The position numbers and the translations under genes are program-made. This document shows positions 35,360 to 42,907 of a stretch of 64,000 nucleotides of DNA, piece by piece (position 1 is the first letter of the stretch; each line of letters starts with the position of its first letter). The stretch comes from Devosia sp. 66-22 (GTDB lineage Bacteria; Pseudomonadota; Alphaproteobacteria; Rhizobiales; Devosiaceae). The notes beneath the pieces are model-generated. The model was given only the letters and a program-made list of their open reading frames with translations, had not been told where the DNA came from and searched no databases. The stretch covers positions 186,001-250,000 of the forward strand of contig MKUZ01000017.1 of the NCBI GenBank assembly GCA_001899065.1, written 5' to 3'.

Positions 35360-35400
35360 ATTAGGGGCCGCAACCGGCCCATCCGCCCGAAAGCGCCGCC

Positions 35401-35643
35401 ATGGCTTCCGGAGACGACGAGACTCCAGTTCCGCTCCGACCGCCCCTCGATCCCGAGGCGCGTGCCGATGTGCAGTGGGAGATTCTGGCCCGGCGCGAGG
35501 CGCGTATCGCCGAGGCCACGCCGGAGCCGGCTTCCCGCATTCCGCGCCGGGTGCGCTGGTGGGTGGCGGCCTTCTTCATCATCGCGGTGGTGATCGTGTT
35601 CCGCGACCGCATCGCCGAATGGCTGCCCGGCCTCGGCTTCTGA
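35401..35643 (+). CDS. Small single-pass membrane protein, unknown
   Basis: An 80-residue protein. The first 50 residues are hydrophilic and charged (RADVQWEILARREARIAEAT), followed by one C-terminal transmembrane helix (WWVAAFFIIAVVIVF) and a short tail. It begins 41 bases after the ABC ATPase on the same strand. The family is not recognised. The clean amphipathic-plus-helix design and codon use like its neighbours support a real gene. Confidence 0.6.
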   Translation: MASGDDETPVPLRPPLDPEARADVQWEILARREARIAEATPEPASRIPRRVRWWVAAFFIIAVVIVFRDRIAEWLPGLGF

Positions 35644-35776
35644 TTTTTCCAGCACGACCCCAAGGATGGCGCTCCCATGTCCGTCCCATGAACGCTGTCT
35701 GAACGTGGCTCTCAGAGGCGGTTCAATCCCGCCTCGCTAGAACCGCAGCATCAGTCCAGACCTCTCGGGGATCGAA

Positions 35777-35953
35777 ATGACCAGGAACCACGAAAAACTG
35801 CTCGTTGCCGCGCTTGCCGGCATCATCATTGCGGGGGCGGCGGTGTTCGCCATCCAGCCCGCGATGGCGCAGTCGTTCGGCGCCAAGGGCCCCTCCCAGC
35901 TCGCCGCGCCGTCCTACGAGGTCCTGAACCTTCGCCTCGCCGACACGGTCTAG
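35777..35953 (+). CDS. Small secreted protein, 58 residues
   Basis: The frame from ATG 35777 to TAG 35951-35953 encodes a signal-like hydrophobic N-terminus (KLLVAALAGIIIAGAAVFA) ending in PAMAQS, an ideal signal-peptidase site. The predicted mature peptide is 27 residues (beginning SFGAKGPSQLAAP). No family is known. The signal peptide is the evidence that the frame is real; the ribosome-binding site is weak. Confidence 0.55.
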   Translation: MTRNHEKLLVAALAGIIIAGAAVFAIQPAMAQSFGAKGPSQLAAPSYEVLNLRLADTV

Positions 35954-36062
35954 TTTCTACCCGGCCCTCCAGCCGGTCCCATGCACTGTCTTCCTCCCTC
36001 CCGTATCCGATTGACTTTCCCGGCCTCCTGATGTCCCACAAGGGCACCACGGAGGCCGATTT

Positions 36063-37085
36063 TTGTCTGAGACAGCCAACCCCATCCTCGCCGAAGTCGT
36101 GCGCGGCAACTGGATCGAAAACCGTCATCGCGGCGCCTTCGTGGTCGTTGACGGCGCCGGCAAGATCATCGCTTCGGCCGGCGATATCGACCGGCCGGTG
36201 TTCCCGCGCTCGGCCATCAAGTCGATGCAGGCGCTGGCCATGGTCACGTCGGGCGCCATCGACAGGTTCAAGCTCACCGACGAGGAACTGGCGCTGGCCT
36301 GTGCCTCGCACCAGGGCGAGGAGTTCCATGTCGCCGGCGTGACGTCGTTTCTCGGCCATATCGGTCTTGCAGCCGGCGATCTCGAATGTGGCGCGCACGC
36401 TCCGAGCTATGCACCCGCACGCGAGCGGCTGCGCGAATCGGGCCACCAGCCGACGGCACTCCACAACAATTGCTCGGGCAAGCATTCGGGCATGCTGGCG
36501 GTGGCCGAAGCGCTCGGCGTGCCGACCGCGCATTATGTCGACCGCGATCACCCGGTGCAGCGTGCGGTGCGCGCCGGCATCGAGCTGGTGGTGGGCGAGC
36601 CGCTCACCGTCGACCGCTGCGGCACCGATGGCTGTTCGATTCCCACCTGGGCCGCGCCGCTGCGCGCTTTCGCCCGCGGCTTCGCGCGGATGGCGACGGG
36701 GGAGGGACTGCCCGCCGACATCGCGTCCGCCGCGCACCGGATATTCGACGCGGCGACGGCGCATCCGCATCTCGTGGGCGGCACCGGCACCCTCGATACG
36801 GACGTGATGCGCGCCTTCGGCGGCCGGCTGTTCCAGAAGGGCGGCGCCGAGGGCGTGCAATGCGGCGCGGTCCGCAACAAGGGCTGGGGCTACGCGCTCA
36901 AGGTCGATGACGGCAATACACTGGCATCGCACGCCATGGTGGCGGCCCTGCTGCTCGCCATCAGCGACCCCGACACCGCCCAGCGCGAGGTGCTCGAGCG
37001 CTTCGCGACGCAGACCACGCGCAACGTCCGCGGGCTCGAGGTGGGCGTGACACGCGCGACGGCCGCGATGGCGGTGGGGGCTTAG
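36063..37085 (+). CDS. L-asparaginase, ReAV (Rhizobium etli) class
   Basis: A 340-residue member of the zinc-containing class 3 asparaginases, which convert asparagine to aspartate and ammonia in the cytoplasm. Characteristic sites are the first Ser-Lys tandem in RSAIKSMQ, the second Ser in CASHQGEEFH, and the zinc region HNNCSGKHSGM with the Cys of DRCGTDGCSIP. The start is the TTG at 36063 with CACGGAGG six bases upstream. The end overlaps the end of the convergent hicA by four bases (TTAG). Confidence 0.88.
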   Translation: MSETANPILAEVVRGNWIENRHRGAFVVVDGAGKIIASAGDIDRPVFPRSAIKSMQALAMVTSGAIDRFKLTDEELALACASHQGEEFHVAGVTSFLGHIGLAAGDLECGAHAPSYAPARERLRESGHQPTALHNNCSGKHSGMLAVAEALGVPTAHYVDRDHPVQRAVRAGIELVVGEPLTVDRCGTDGCSIPTWAAPLRAFARGFARMATGEGLPADIASAAHRIFDAATAHPHLVGGTGTLDTDVMRAFGGRLFQKGGAEGVQCGAVRNKGWGYALKVDDGNTLASHAMVAALLLAISDPDTAQREVLERFATQTTRNVRGLEVGVTRATAAMAVGA

Positions 37086-37273
37086 AACTTCTTGGTGCTG
37101 CCGGCCATTTGCAGCAGCTTGTTGGCCAGGTGCCTCGTGTCGAGATGCCGAGGGACAATGAGGACGTGGTCGCCCTTCATCCACTTCTCGTGGCTGCCCT
37201 TTGCATTGACGACGTATCGATAACCGAGATCGTGCAGTTCTTTGGTCAGGGCCTGATAGTAGCCCTTGACCAA
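37082..37273 (-). CDS. hicA: HicA-family mRNA interferase toxin
   Basis: A 63-residue protein with the double-stranded-RNA-binding-like HicA fold. The catalytic His lies in AKGSHEKWMKG and a conserved region is LIVPRHLDTRHLANKLL. It would cleave mRNA when its antitoxin is lost. The frame starts right after the antitoxin stop with TTG; GAGAGGG lies about eight bases upstream. The antitoxin gene comes first, the reverse of the textbook hicAB order but usual for DUF1902 partners. GC content is lower than in the flanking genes. Confidence 0.82.
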   Translation of the reverse strand: MVKGYYQALTKELHDLGYRYVVNAKGSHEKWMKGDHVLIVPRHLDTRHLANKLLQMAGSTKKF

Positions 37274-37519
37274 TCAGGCCGCCCTCTCGACCGGCCGCTG
37301 CCAGACGATGGTCGGCACCAGGTCTTTCAGCGGGATGGATGCGATGTCTTCGCGCGAAATGTGATTTGCGAAAACCAGTTCGGCCGCAACGTCGTTCAGA
37401 ACTTCTTCGAACTCGTCCAATGTATCGGTCTCGATGGCGAGCCCGCTAATATCGCTCTCTGAATAGTAGCGGTTGACCTCGTCGTCCCAGATCGCGCGCA
37501 CAAAGAAGGTTCTCTTCAT
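37274..37519 (-). CDS. hicB: DUF1902-type HicB antitoxin
   Basis: An 81-residue partner of HicA. The fold is the partially degraded RNase H-like HicB domain (FFVRAIWDDEVNRYYSES, GLAIETDTLDEFEEVLNDV). No separate DNA-binding domain is evident, so autoregulation may depend on the complex. The ATG at 37519 is the natural start. Its TGA directly adjoins the HicA start. Together they form a type II toxin-antitoxin module of foreign-looking composition between two chromosomal genes. Confidence 0.8.
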   Translation of the reverse strand: MKRTFFVRAIWDDEVNRYYSESDISGLAIETDTLDEFEEVLNDVAAELVFANHISREDIASIPLKDLVPTIVWQRPVERAA

Positions 37520-37557
37520 GTGCGGACGATAGCTCCAAATCCAATTTCTGTCGAACC

Positions 37558-38898
37558 CTACGTCCGCGCGATCGTGTTGTTGGCGATCGTGACGTGAGGG
37601 TAGCTGGCGGCGTCGCGGGCGAGGTCGTCGGAGGCGATGGTTTCCCATTCAAGGCCGACGATGCCGTGCTGGAGCGGGCCGCCGATGAGGTTGCCGGTGA
37701 CCGACACGGCGCCGGGGGAGGGGTCGCGCACGACGCTGACGCCGATGCCGATGGTGACGGCGTAGAGGACGTTGTCGCTGATCACCACATTGCGCAGGAA
37801 CGTGCCGTTGCCGGCGACGATGCCGACGCCGGGGACGTTCTCGATGGTGTTGCTGGCGACCACCGTTTCGGCTTCGGCGTAGATGCCGACCGGCCGCGTG
37901 TCGGGGTTCACCGCCGAGGCTGCGGTGATGTTGCGCACGATGTTGCCGGTGCAGGTGGCGACATGACCGCCGGTGTCGAGATTGGTGATGTCGATGCCCG
38001 TCGCCGCGCCGTCGACGATGTTGTTGGCGATCACCGAGCCCGAGAAGCCAAACTCAGAGAAGATGCCGACCTCGCCCGAATTGAGGCAGGTGTTGCCGCG
38101 GATCTGTGAGTTGCGGCCGGCGTTGACGCGAACAGCGGTGAAGGCGCAGTCGGAGATGACATTGTCGGCGACGATGACGCTATCGGCCTGATAGACATTG
38201 ACGCCGTTGCCGTTCTGGCCGTTGCCGCCCCCCGTCCAGTCGATGCGGCTGATGATGTTACCGGTGACGATCGAGCCGTCATGCCCGCTCGCGTCGCGCC
38301 AGATGCGGATGCCGGCATTGCCGCAGCCGCTGATGCGGTTGCCGCGGATGAGCATGCCGCGGCTGTTGACGCTGTGGATGGCGGCGTCGGTCAATTCGGC
38401 GAAGCTGCAGTTCTCGATGGTGGCGCTCGCCTGCCAGGCGCTGATCGCGACGCTGCCGCCGCCGAAGGCGCAGTCGCGCAGCGTGATCGTCTCCGTGCCG
38501 TCGAGGATGATGTGCGCTTCGGTGACGGCGCCACCGAAGCTGATGCCGTCGAGGACGATGCCGCTGACCGTGCCGATGCGGAAGACGGGCGCGCCGTCGA
38601 AGCTGTCGAGATAGGTGCCGCGCGCGCTGCCGATGATGCGGATCTTGCTGGGCAGGGTCAGCTCGCGCACGAGGTACTCGCCCGAGGGCAGGCGGACGTC
38701 CTTGCCGCTCGTCGCAGCGGCGTCGATGGCCGCCTGGATCGCGGCCGACTGGTCCATCCCCTGGCTCTCATTGCTGAGGCCGAAATCGTAGGGATTGACC
38801 ACGTCGTCGGCGGCCGCGCGGCCGACGAGGGCGGGGGCGGCAAGGGCGGAGGCGAGGCCGGCGACGACCAGGCGGCGGGTGGGGCGCAGGATGCTCAT
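37558..38898 (-). CDS. Tat-exported right-handed beta-helix protein (TIGR03808-like)
   Basis: A 446-residue protein. The N-terminus has a twin-arginine signal (RPTRRLVVAGLASALAAPAL). The mature part starts like a pectate-lyase fold (SAAIQAAIDAAATSGKDVRL) and continues as about a dozen parallel beta-helix coils rich in Asn and Ile (GNRISGCGNAGIRIW, GNTCLNSGEVGIF). It fits the twin-arginine-translocated repeat proteins of alphaproteobacteria, whose function is unknown. The ATG at 38898 is chosen because the signal begins there. Confidence 0.87.
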   Translation of the reverse strand: MSILRPTRRLVVAGLASALAAPALVGRAAADDVVNPYDFGLSNESQGMDQSAAIQAAIDAAATSGKDVRLPSGEYLVRELTLPSKIRIIGSARGTYLDSFDGAPVFRIGTVSGIVLDGISFGGAVTEAHIILDGTETITLRDCAFGGGSVAISAWQASATIENCSFAELTDAAIHSVNSRGMLIRGNRISGCGNAGIRIWRDASGHDGSIVTGNIISRIDWTGGGNGQNGNGVNVYQADSVIVADNVISDCAFTAVRVNAGRNSQIRGNTCLNSGEVGIFSEFGFSGSVIANNIVDGAATGIDITNLDTGGHVATCTGNIVRNITAASAVNPDTRPVGIYAEAETVVASNTIENVPGVGIVAGNGTFLRNVVISDNVLYAVTIGIGVSVVRDPSPGAVSVTGNLIGGPLQHGIVGLEWETIASDDLARDAASYPHVTIANNTIART

Positions 38899-38957
38899 CG
38901 GGCGATTGTCGCCGAAATCGGCGGTTCGCGCCACGCGCGGCGGGGCTTGTGGTAAAG

Positions 38958-39284
38958 CTAGAGCTTGCGGAGGCGCACCGCGGTGCCCGCGGCGGTGACC
39001 ATGATCATGGCGCCGCGCGAGCCGATGACCTCGAAATCGAGCTGCAGGCCGACAATGGCGTCGGCGCCCAGCCGTCGCGCCCGGTCGCGGATTTCGGTGA
39101 GGCAGTGTTCGCGCGAATTCTTGAGTTCTTCCTCATAGGCCGCCGAGCGGCCGCCCACGAAATCGGTGACGGTCGCCATCACGTCGCGCAGGATATTGGC
39201 GCCGGAGACGATTTCGCCATGCACAAGGCCCAGATATTCGGTGATTTCGAAGCCCTGCAGCTCCTCGGTGGTGCTGATCAGCAT
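38958..39284 (-). CDS. YbjQ/UPF0145 family protein
   Basis: A 108-residue protein typical in length for UPF0145, a pentameric dodecin-like fold with a possible metal or ligand site. Hallmarks are GEIVSGANILRDVMATVTDF and LGADAIVGLQLDFEVIG. The role of the family is not established. It stands alone between the beta-helix gene and the HerA-like gene, divergent from the latter. Confidence 0.88.
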   Translation of the reverse strand: MLISTTEELQGFEITEYLGLVHGEIVSGANILRDVMATVTDFVGGRSAAYEEELKNSREHCLTEIRDRARRLGADAIVGLQLDFEVIGSRGAMIMVTAAGTAVRLRKL

Positions 39285-39407
39285 CCCGTCCCTCCCGGTT
39301 TCGCGACGATATGGGCGCCCGGCAGGGGCTGCGCAAGCCGGGTTGGCGCGCCCGGCGAGCGGCAGCTATAACCGGCTTCCGTTTTCGACTCCGGAGTTTG
39401 CCGTCCC

Positions 39408-40958
39408 GTGCCCAACATGCTTCTCGACGACCGTCTCTATATGGGCGCCAGCACCAAACCGGAGTACCTGCTGCTCAAATATGGCAACCGGCACGGGCTG
39501 GTGACCGGCGCCACGGGCACCGGCAAGACGGTGACGCTGCAGGGACTGGCCGAAGGCTTTTCGCGCGCCGGCGTGCCCGTCTTCTGCGCCGACATCAAAG
39601 GCGACCTCGCGGGCCTGTCGCAGATGGGCGAGGGCAAGGACTGGATCGTCAAGCGCGCCCAGGAGATCGGCTTCGACGATTTCGCGAGCGACAAGTTCCC
39701 GGTGATCTTCTGGGATCTGTTCGGCCGGCAGGGCCATCCGGTCCGCACCACGATCTCGGAGATGGGGCCGCTGCTCCTGTCGCGCATCCTCGATCTCAAC
39801 GCCACGCAGGAAGGCGTCCTCAACATCGCCTTCAAATTCGCCGACGACCGCGGCCTGCTGCTGCTCGACTTCAAGGATCTGCGGCAGCTCCTGATCGAGG
39901 TCGAGCGCAATGCGTCTGAGATTTCGGCGACCTATGGCAATGTGGCGACGGCGACGATCGGCGCGGTCCAGCGGGCGCTGCTGGTGCTCGAGCAGCAGGG
40001 CGGGGAGAATTTCTTCGGCGAGGCGGCGCTCAGGATCAGCGATCTGATGCGCACCGCCACCGACGGGCGCGGCATGATTTCGGTGCTCGCCGCCGACCAG
40101 CTCATGCAGTCGCCGCGGCTCTATGCGACGTTCCTGCTGTGGATGCTGTCGGAGCTGTTCGAGGAACTGCCCGAGGTGGGCGACCCGGCCAAGCCCAAGC
40201 TCGTCTTCTTCTTCGACGAGGCGCACCTGCTGTTCGACGACGCGCCCAAGGCGCTGGTCGACAAGGTGGAGCAGGTGGTCAAGCTGGTGCGCTCGAAGGG
40301 CGTGGGCGTGTACTTCGTCACGCAGAACCCCATCGATATTCCCGACAGCGTGCTGTCGCAGCTGTCCAACCGCGTGCAGCATGCGCTGCGCGCCTACACG
40401 CCGCGCGACCAGAAGGCCGTTCGCGTGGCGGCCGAGACGTTCCGCACCAATCCCGCTTTCGACACCGAGGAAGCCATCACCCAGCTCGCGGTCGGCGAGG
40501 CGCTGGTGTCGGTGCTCGAGGACAAGGGCATTCCCTCGATCGTCGAGCGCACGCTGATCCGGCCGCCCTCGGCGCGCGTGGGCACGATCACCCCCGAGGA
40601 GCGCAAGGCCGTGATGGCGAGCTCGCCGGTGGGCGCGGTGTACGACACGGTCGAGGACCGCGAGTCGGCCTATGAGGTGCTGACCAGAAAGGCCAAGAAG
40701 AACGCCGAGGCCGAGGAAGCGCGGCAGCGGGAGGACGCGAGGAGCGAAGCACCGTCGCGGCCGACCTATGAGGACAGCAACTACCGCTCCGGCCCACCGC
40801 GCTATCGCGAGGACAGCGGCCCGCCGCCGGCCCGCAAGACCTCGCGCGGCGACTCGGTGGCCGAGGCGGCGATGAAGTCGGCGGCGCGCTCCATGGCGAC
40901 GCAGCTCGGCCGCGCCATCATGCGCGGCATCCTGGGCACGCTGAGCCGGGGCCGCTGA
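39408..40958 (+). CDS. HerA-like DUF853 ATPase
   Basis: A 516-residue P-loop ATPase of the HerA/FtsK group. Walker A is GATGTGKTVTLQG, Walker B LVFFFDEAHLLFD, and a sensor region is FVTQNPIDIPDSVLSQL with arginine at SNRVQHALRAYTP. The C-terminal 70 residues are charged and Pro/Arg-rich, followed by a short helical end. Homologues (YjgR) are widespread and probably move along DNA, but the function is unproven. The start is GTG at 39408; an ATG at 39417 is possible. It overlaps the LOG-like gene by one base (TGATG). Confidence 0.88.
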   Translation: MPNMLLDDRLYMGASTKPEYLLLKYGNRHGLVTGATGTGKTVTLQGLAEGFSRAGVPVFCADIKGDLAGLSQMGEGKDWIVKRAQEIGFDDFASDKFPVIFWDLFGRQGHPVRTTISEMGPLLLSRILDLNATQEGVLNIAFKFADDRGLLLLDFKDLRQLLIEVERNASEISATYGNVATATIGAVQRALLVLEQQGGENFFGEAALRISDLMRTATDGRGMISVLAADQLMQSPRLYATFLLWMLSELFEELPEVGDPAKPKLVFFFDEAHLLFDDAPKALVDKVEQVVKLVRSKGVGVYFVTQNPIDIPDSVLSQLSNRVQHALRAYTPRDQKAVRVAAETFRTNPAFDTEEAITQLAVGEALVSVLEDKGIPSIVERTLIRPPSARVGTITPEERKAVMASSPVGAVYDTVEDRESAYEVLTRKAKKNAEAEEARQREDARSEAPSRPTYEDSNYRSGPPRYREDSGPPPARKTSRGDSVAEAAMKSAARSMATQLGRAIMRGILGTLSRGR

Positions 40959-41530
40959 TGTCGCCCGACGCGCACCCGGTCATCGGCATCTTCGCGTCCG
41001 ACCATGGACCGGGCGATGCCGAGCGCGCGACGATCATGTCGCAGGCCGGCAGCTACCTCGCCCGCCGGGGCGCGCGGCTCGCCTGCGTGGTGGATACGAC
41101 CGACACCATTCCGGTGCCGCTGCTCACCAGCGCACGGACGGCCGGCGGCGAGGTGATCCTGATCGGGGACGAGGCGTTCTCCGAGCCGAGCTATCTCACC
41201 GGCGTGACGGTGGAGCACGCACCCACGGCGGAGGCACGGCTGGCGCGGCTGGCGGAAATCTCGACGCTCTATGTCGCGCTGCCCGGCTCGCTCGCTTCGG
41301 CCATCGCGCTCTACCGCACCTGGGTGCGCGGCGGCGGCGGACCGGGGCGCCGTCCGGTGGTGTTCTTCGACCGCAACGGGGCGTTCAAGGTGATGCGCGG
41401 CTACGCCGCCGACGTGCTCTCGACCTCGATCAAGAACCACGACCGCTACCTGCAGTTCGCCGACTCGGTCGAGGACATCTGGAACAAGGCCGCCTGGCTG
41501 ATCGACCAGGGGGCGACCAATCCGGTCTAG
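40958..41530 (+). CDS. LOG-like Rossmann-fold protein with a degenerate catalytic motif
   Basis: A 190-residue protein. The N-terminus (IGIFASDHGPGDAERATIMS) and order of strands resemble the LOG/TIGR00725 nucleotide-binding family. The motif normally PGGxGTxxE reads LPGSLASAIALYRTWVRGG, so the catalytic Arg/Glu set is missing and lonely-guy activity is doubtful. It is coupled to the HerA-like ATPase by an overlapping start, suggesting a shared process. It may bind a nucleotide without hydrolysing it. Confidence 0.65.
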   Translation: MSPDAHPVIGIFASDHGPGDAERATIMSQAGSYLARRGARLACVVDTTDTIPVPLLTSARTAGGEVILIGDEAFSEPSYLTGVTVEHAPTAEARLARLAEISTLYVALPGSLASAIALYRTWVRGGGGPGRRPVVFFDRNGAFKVMRGYAADVLSTSIKNHDRYLQFADSVEDIWNKAAWLIDQGATNPV

Positions 41531-41596
41531 GGCCCGGCGGTCGTCGCACGATCGGTTCAAGCGGGTGGGGGTCGTTCGCGCTAGTGGCGCAACTAT

Positions 41597-42088
41597 CTAG
41601 GGCCGCGCTTCCGGGGCAGGGCGGAACAGCGGCACGATGTTGTCGCCGAAGGCCGACCAGTCGCGCCGCTGCAATCGGCGGCGGCGTTCGGGCGGCACGG
41701 TGGCGGTCCGCCTGAGCCGCGACAGCACGCGCTCGACGAGATAGCGCGGCGACATCGGCTTCATGATGATCTCGTCGATGCCGGACTGCCGCGCCGCTGC
41801 ACGCATGTCCGCGGTCAGCTCGCTGGCGAGCGCCACGATCTGCACGGTGCGCGGAATCGCGCTGTCGGCGCGAAGGCGTGCCGCGAGCCGGTCGGCGCGG
41901 GCGGGGAGGCTGTCGAAATCGGCGACGACGAGGTCGACCGGCGCCAGTTGCAGATAGGCGGTGAGCGCGAGCTCGGTCTCGAACGGCCGGACGCGCAGCG
42001 AGGGCGCGCCGGCTAGCGTCATCGACAGGATCGACGACAGCGCCGGATTGGCGACGAGAACGGCAATTGTCCTGAGCGGCTCGGCCAT
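41597..42088 (-). CDS. Receiver-domain protein (response-regulator-like)
   Basis: A 163-residue protein whose first 125 residues form a CheY-like receiver. The phosphorylatable Asp is likely in DLVVADFDSLP, the switch Lys is in EIIMKPMSP, and the Thr/Ser position is in VALASEL. The acidic pocket near residue 12 is weak (LVANPAL replaces the usual DD), so phosphorylation may be reduced. The 40-residue Arg-rich tail is not a recognised output domain. No kinase gene is adjacent. Confidence 0.75.
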   Translation of the reverse strand: MAEPLRTIAVLVANPALSSILSMTLAGAPSLRVRPFETELALTAYLQLAPVDLVVADFDSLPARADRLAARLRADSAIPRTVQIVALASELTADMRAAARQSGIDEIIMKPMSPRYLVERVLSRLRRTATVPPERRRRLQRRDWSAFGDNIVPLFRPAPEARP

Positions 42089-42148
42089 GGTTAAGACATG
42101 CTTAACACGGCCCCGCGCCGCCTAGAAGCGGGCGCCGGGCCGGCCAAC

Positions 42149-42176
42149 AGAAAACCCGCCGGCGGTGGCCGGCGGG
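42149..42176 (-). terminator. Rho-independent terminator of the superoxide dismutase gene
   Basis: Arms CCCGCCGGC (42155-42163) and GCCGGCGGG (42168-42176) pair perfectly around GGTG and are followed on the minus strand by TTTTC. It starts 25 bases after the sodB stop. Confidence 0.85.
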
Positions 42177-42201
42177 CTCGGGGAAGTCGCAGAGGAAGCG
42201 C

Positions 42202-42810
42202 TTATTTCGCTTCTTCGTACATGTGCTCGACATGTTCCCAGTTCACGAGATTGTCGAACCAGGCTTCGAGATATTTCGGGCGGGCGTTGCGGTAGTCGAT
42301 GTAGTAGCTGTGCTCCCACACGTCGACGCCCAGGAGCGGCTTGGCGTTGCCATGGACCAGCGGGCTCTCGCCATTGGCGGTCTTGGTGACCTGCAGCTTG
42401 CCATCCTTGAGCGACAGCCAGGCCCAGCCCGAACCGAACTGGGTGGTGCCGGCATTGATGAAATCGGCGCGGAACTTGTCGAAGCCGCCCAGATCCGACT
42501 CGATCGCCTTGAGCAGGGCGCCGGGGACCTTGCCGGCGCCGCCGCCGCCATTGGGCTTCATCCAGTTCCAGAAATGCACGTGGTTGTAGTGCTGGCCGAT
42601 ATTGTTGAAGAGGCCGGGATCCTTGCCGAACACTTCCTTGACCTGGTCGGGCAGTTCGAGAACTTCGAGGCCCTTGCCCTCCATCAGCTTGTTGGCGTTG
42701 GTGACGTACGCCTGATGGTGCTTGTCGTGGTGGAACTCGAGCGTCTCCTTGGACATGTAGGGTCCGAGGGCGTCATAGGGATACGGAAGCTCGGGGAGGG
42801 TGAGTGCCAT
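42202..42810 (-). CDS. sodB: Superoxide dismutase, Fe type
   Basis: A 202-residue Fe/Mn-family superoxide dismutase without a signal peptide. Metal ligands are His in FHHDKHHQAYV, His in NIGQHYNHVHFW, and Asp and His in DVWEHSYYIDY. The outer-sphere Gln sits in the N-terminal NNIGQH position, and the C-terminal site reads TANGESPL rather than TANQDSPL; this pattern favours iron over manganese. It is a single-gene unit followed by a strong terminator. Confidence 0.93.
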   Translation of the reverse strand: MALTLPELPYPYDALGPYMSKETLEFHHDKHHQAYVTNANKLMEGKGLEVLELPDQVKEVFGKDPGLFNNIGQHYNHVHFWNWMKPNGGGGAGKVPGALLKAIESDLGGFDKFRADFINAGTTQFGSGWAWLSLKDGKLQVTKTANGESPLVHGNAKPLLGVDVWEHSYYIDYRNARPKYLEAWFDNLVNWEHVEHMYEEAK

Positions 42811-42907
42811 GAGGAGTGCTCCAACTTATTGATTTTGCGAGCCGGAACCGGCCGTAGGACCGATATAGGCCTTTTGGCATGTCGCGCCAACCGCGCCTTT
42901 CGGTAGG

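Noticed and set aside
35715-35735. A seven-base-pair hairpin (GAGGCGG/CCGCCTC) before the small secreted-protein gene
   Set aside because: Short stem, no T-tract and an alternative pairing nearby; not distinguishable from chance in GC-rich DNA.
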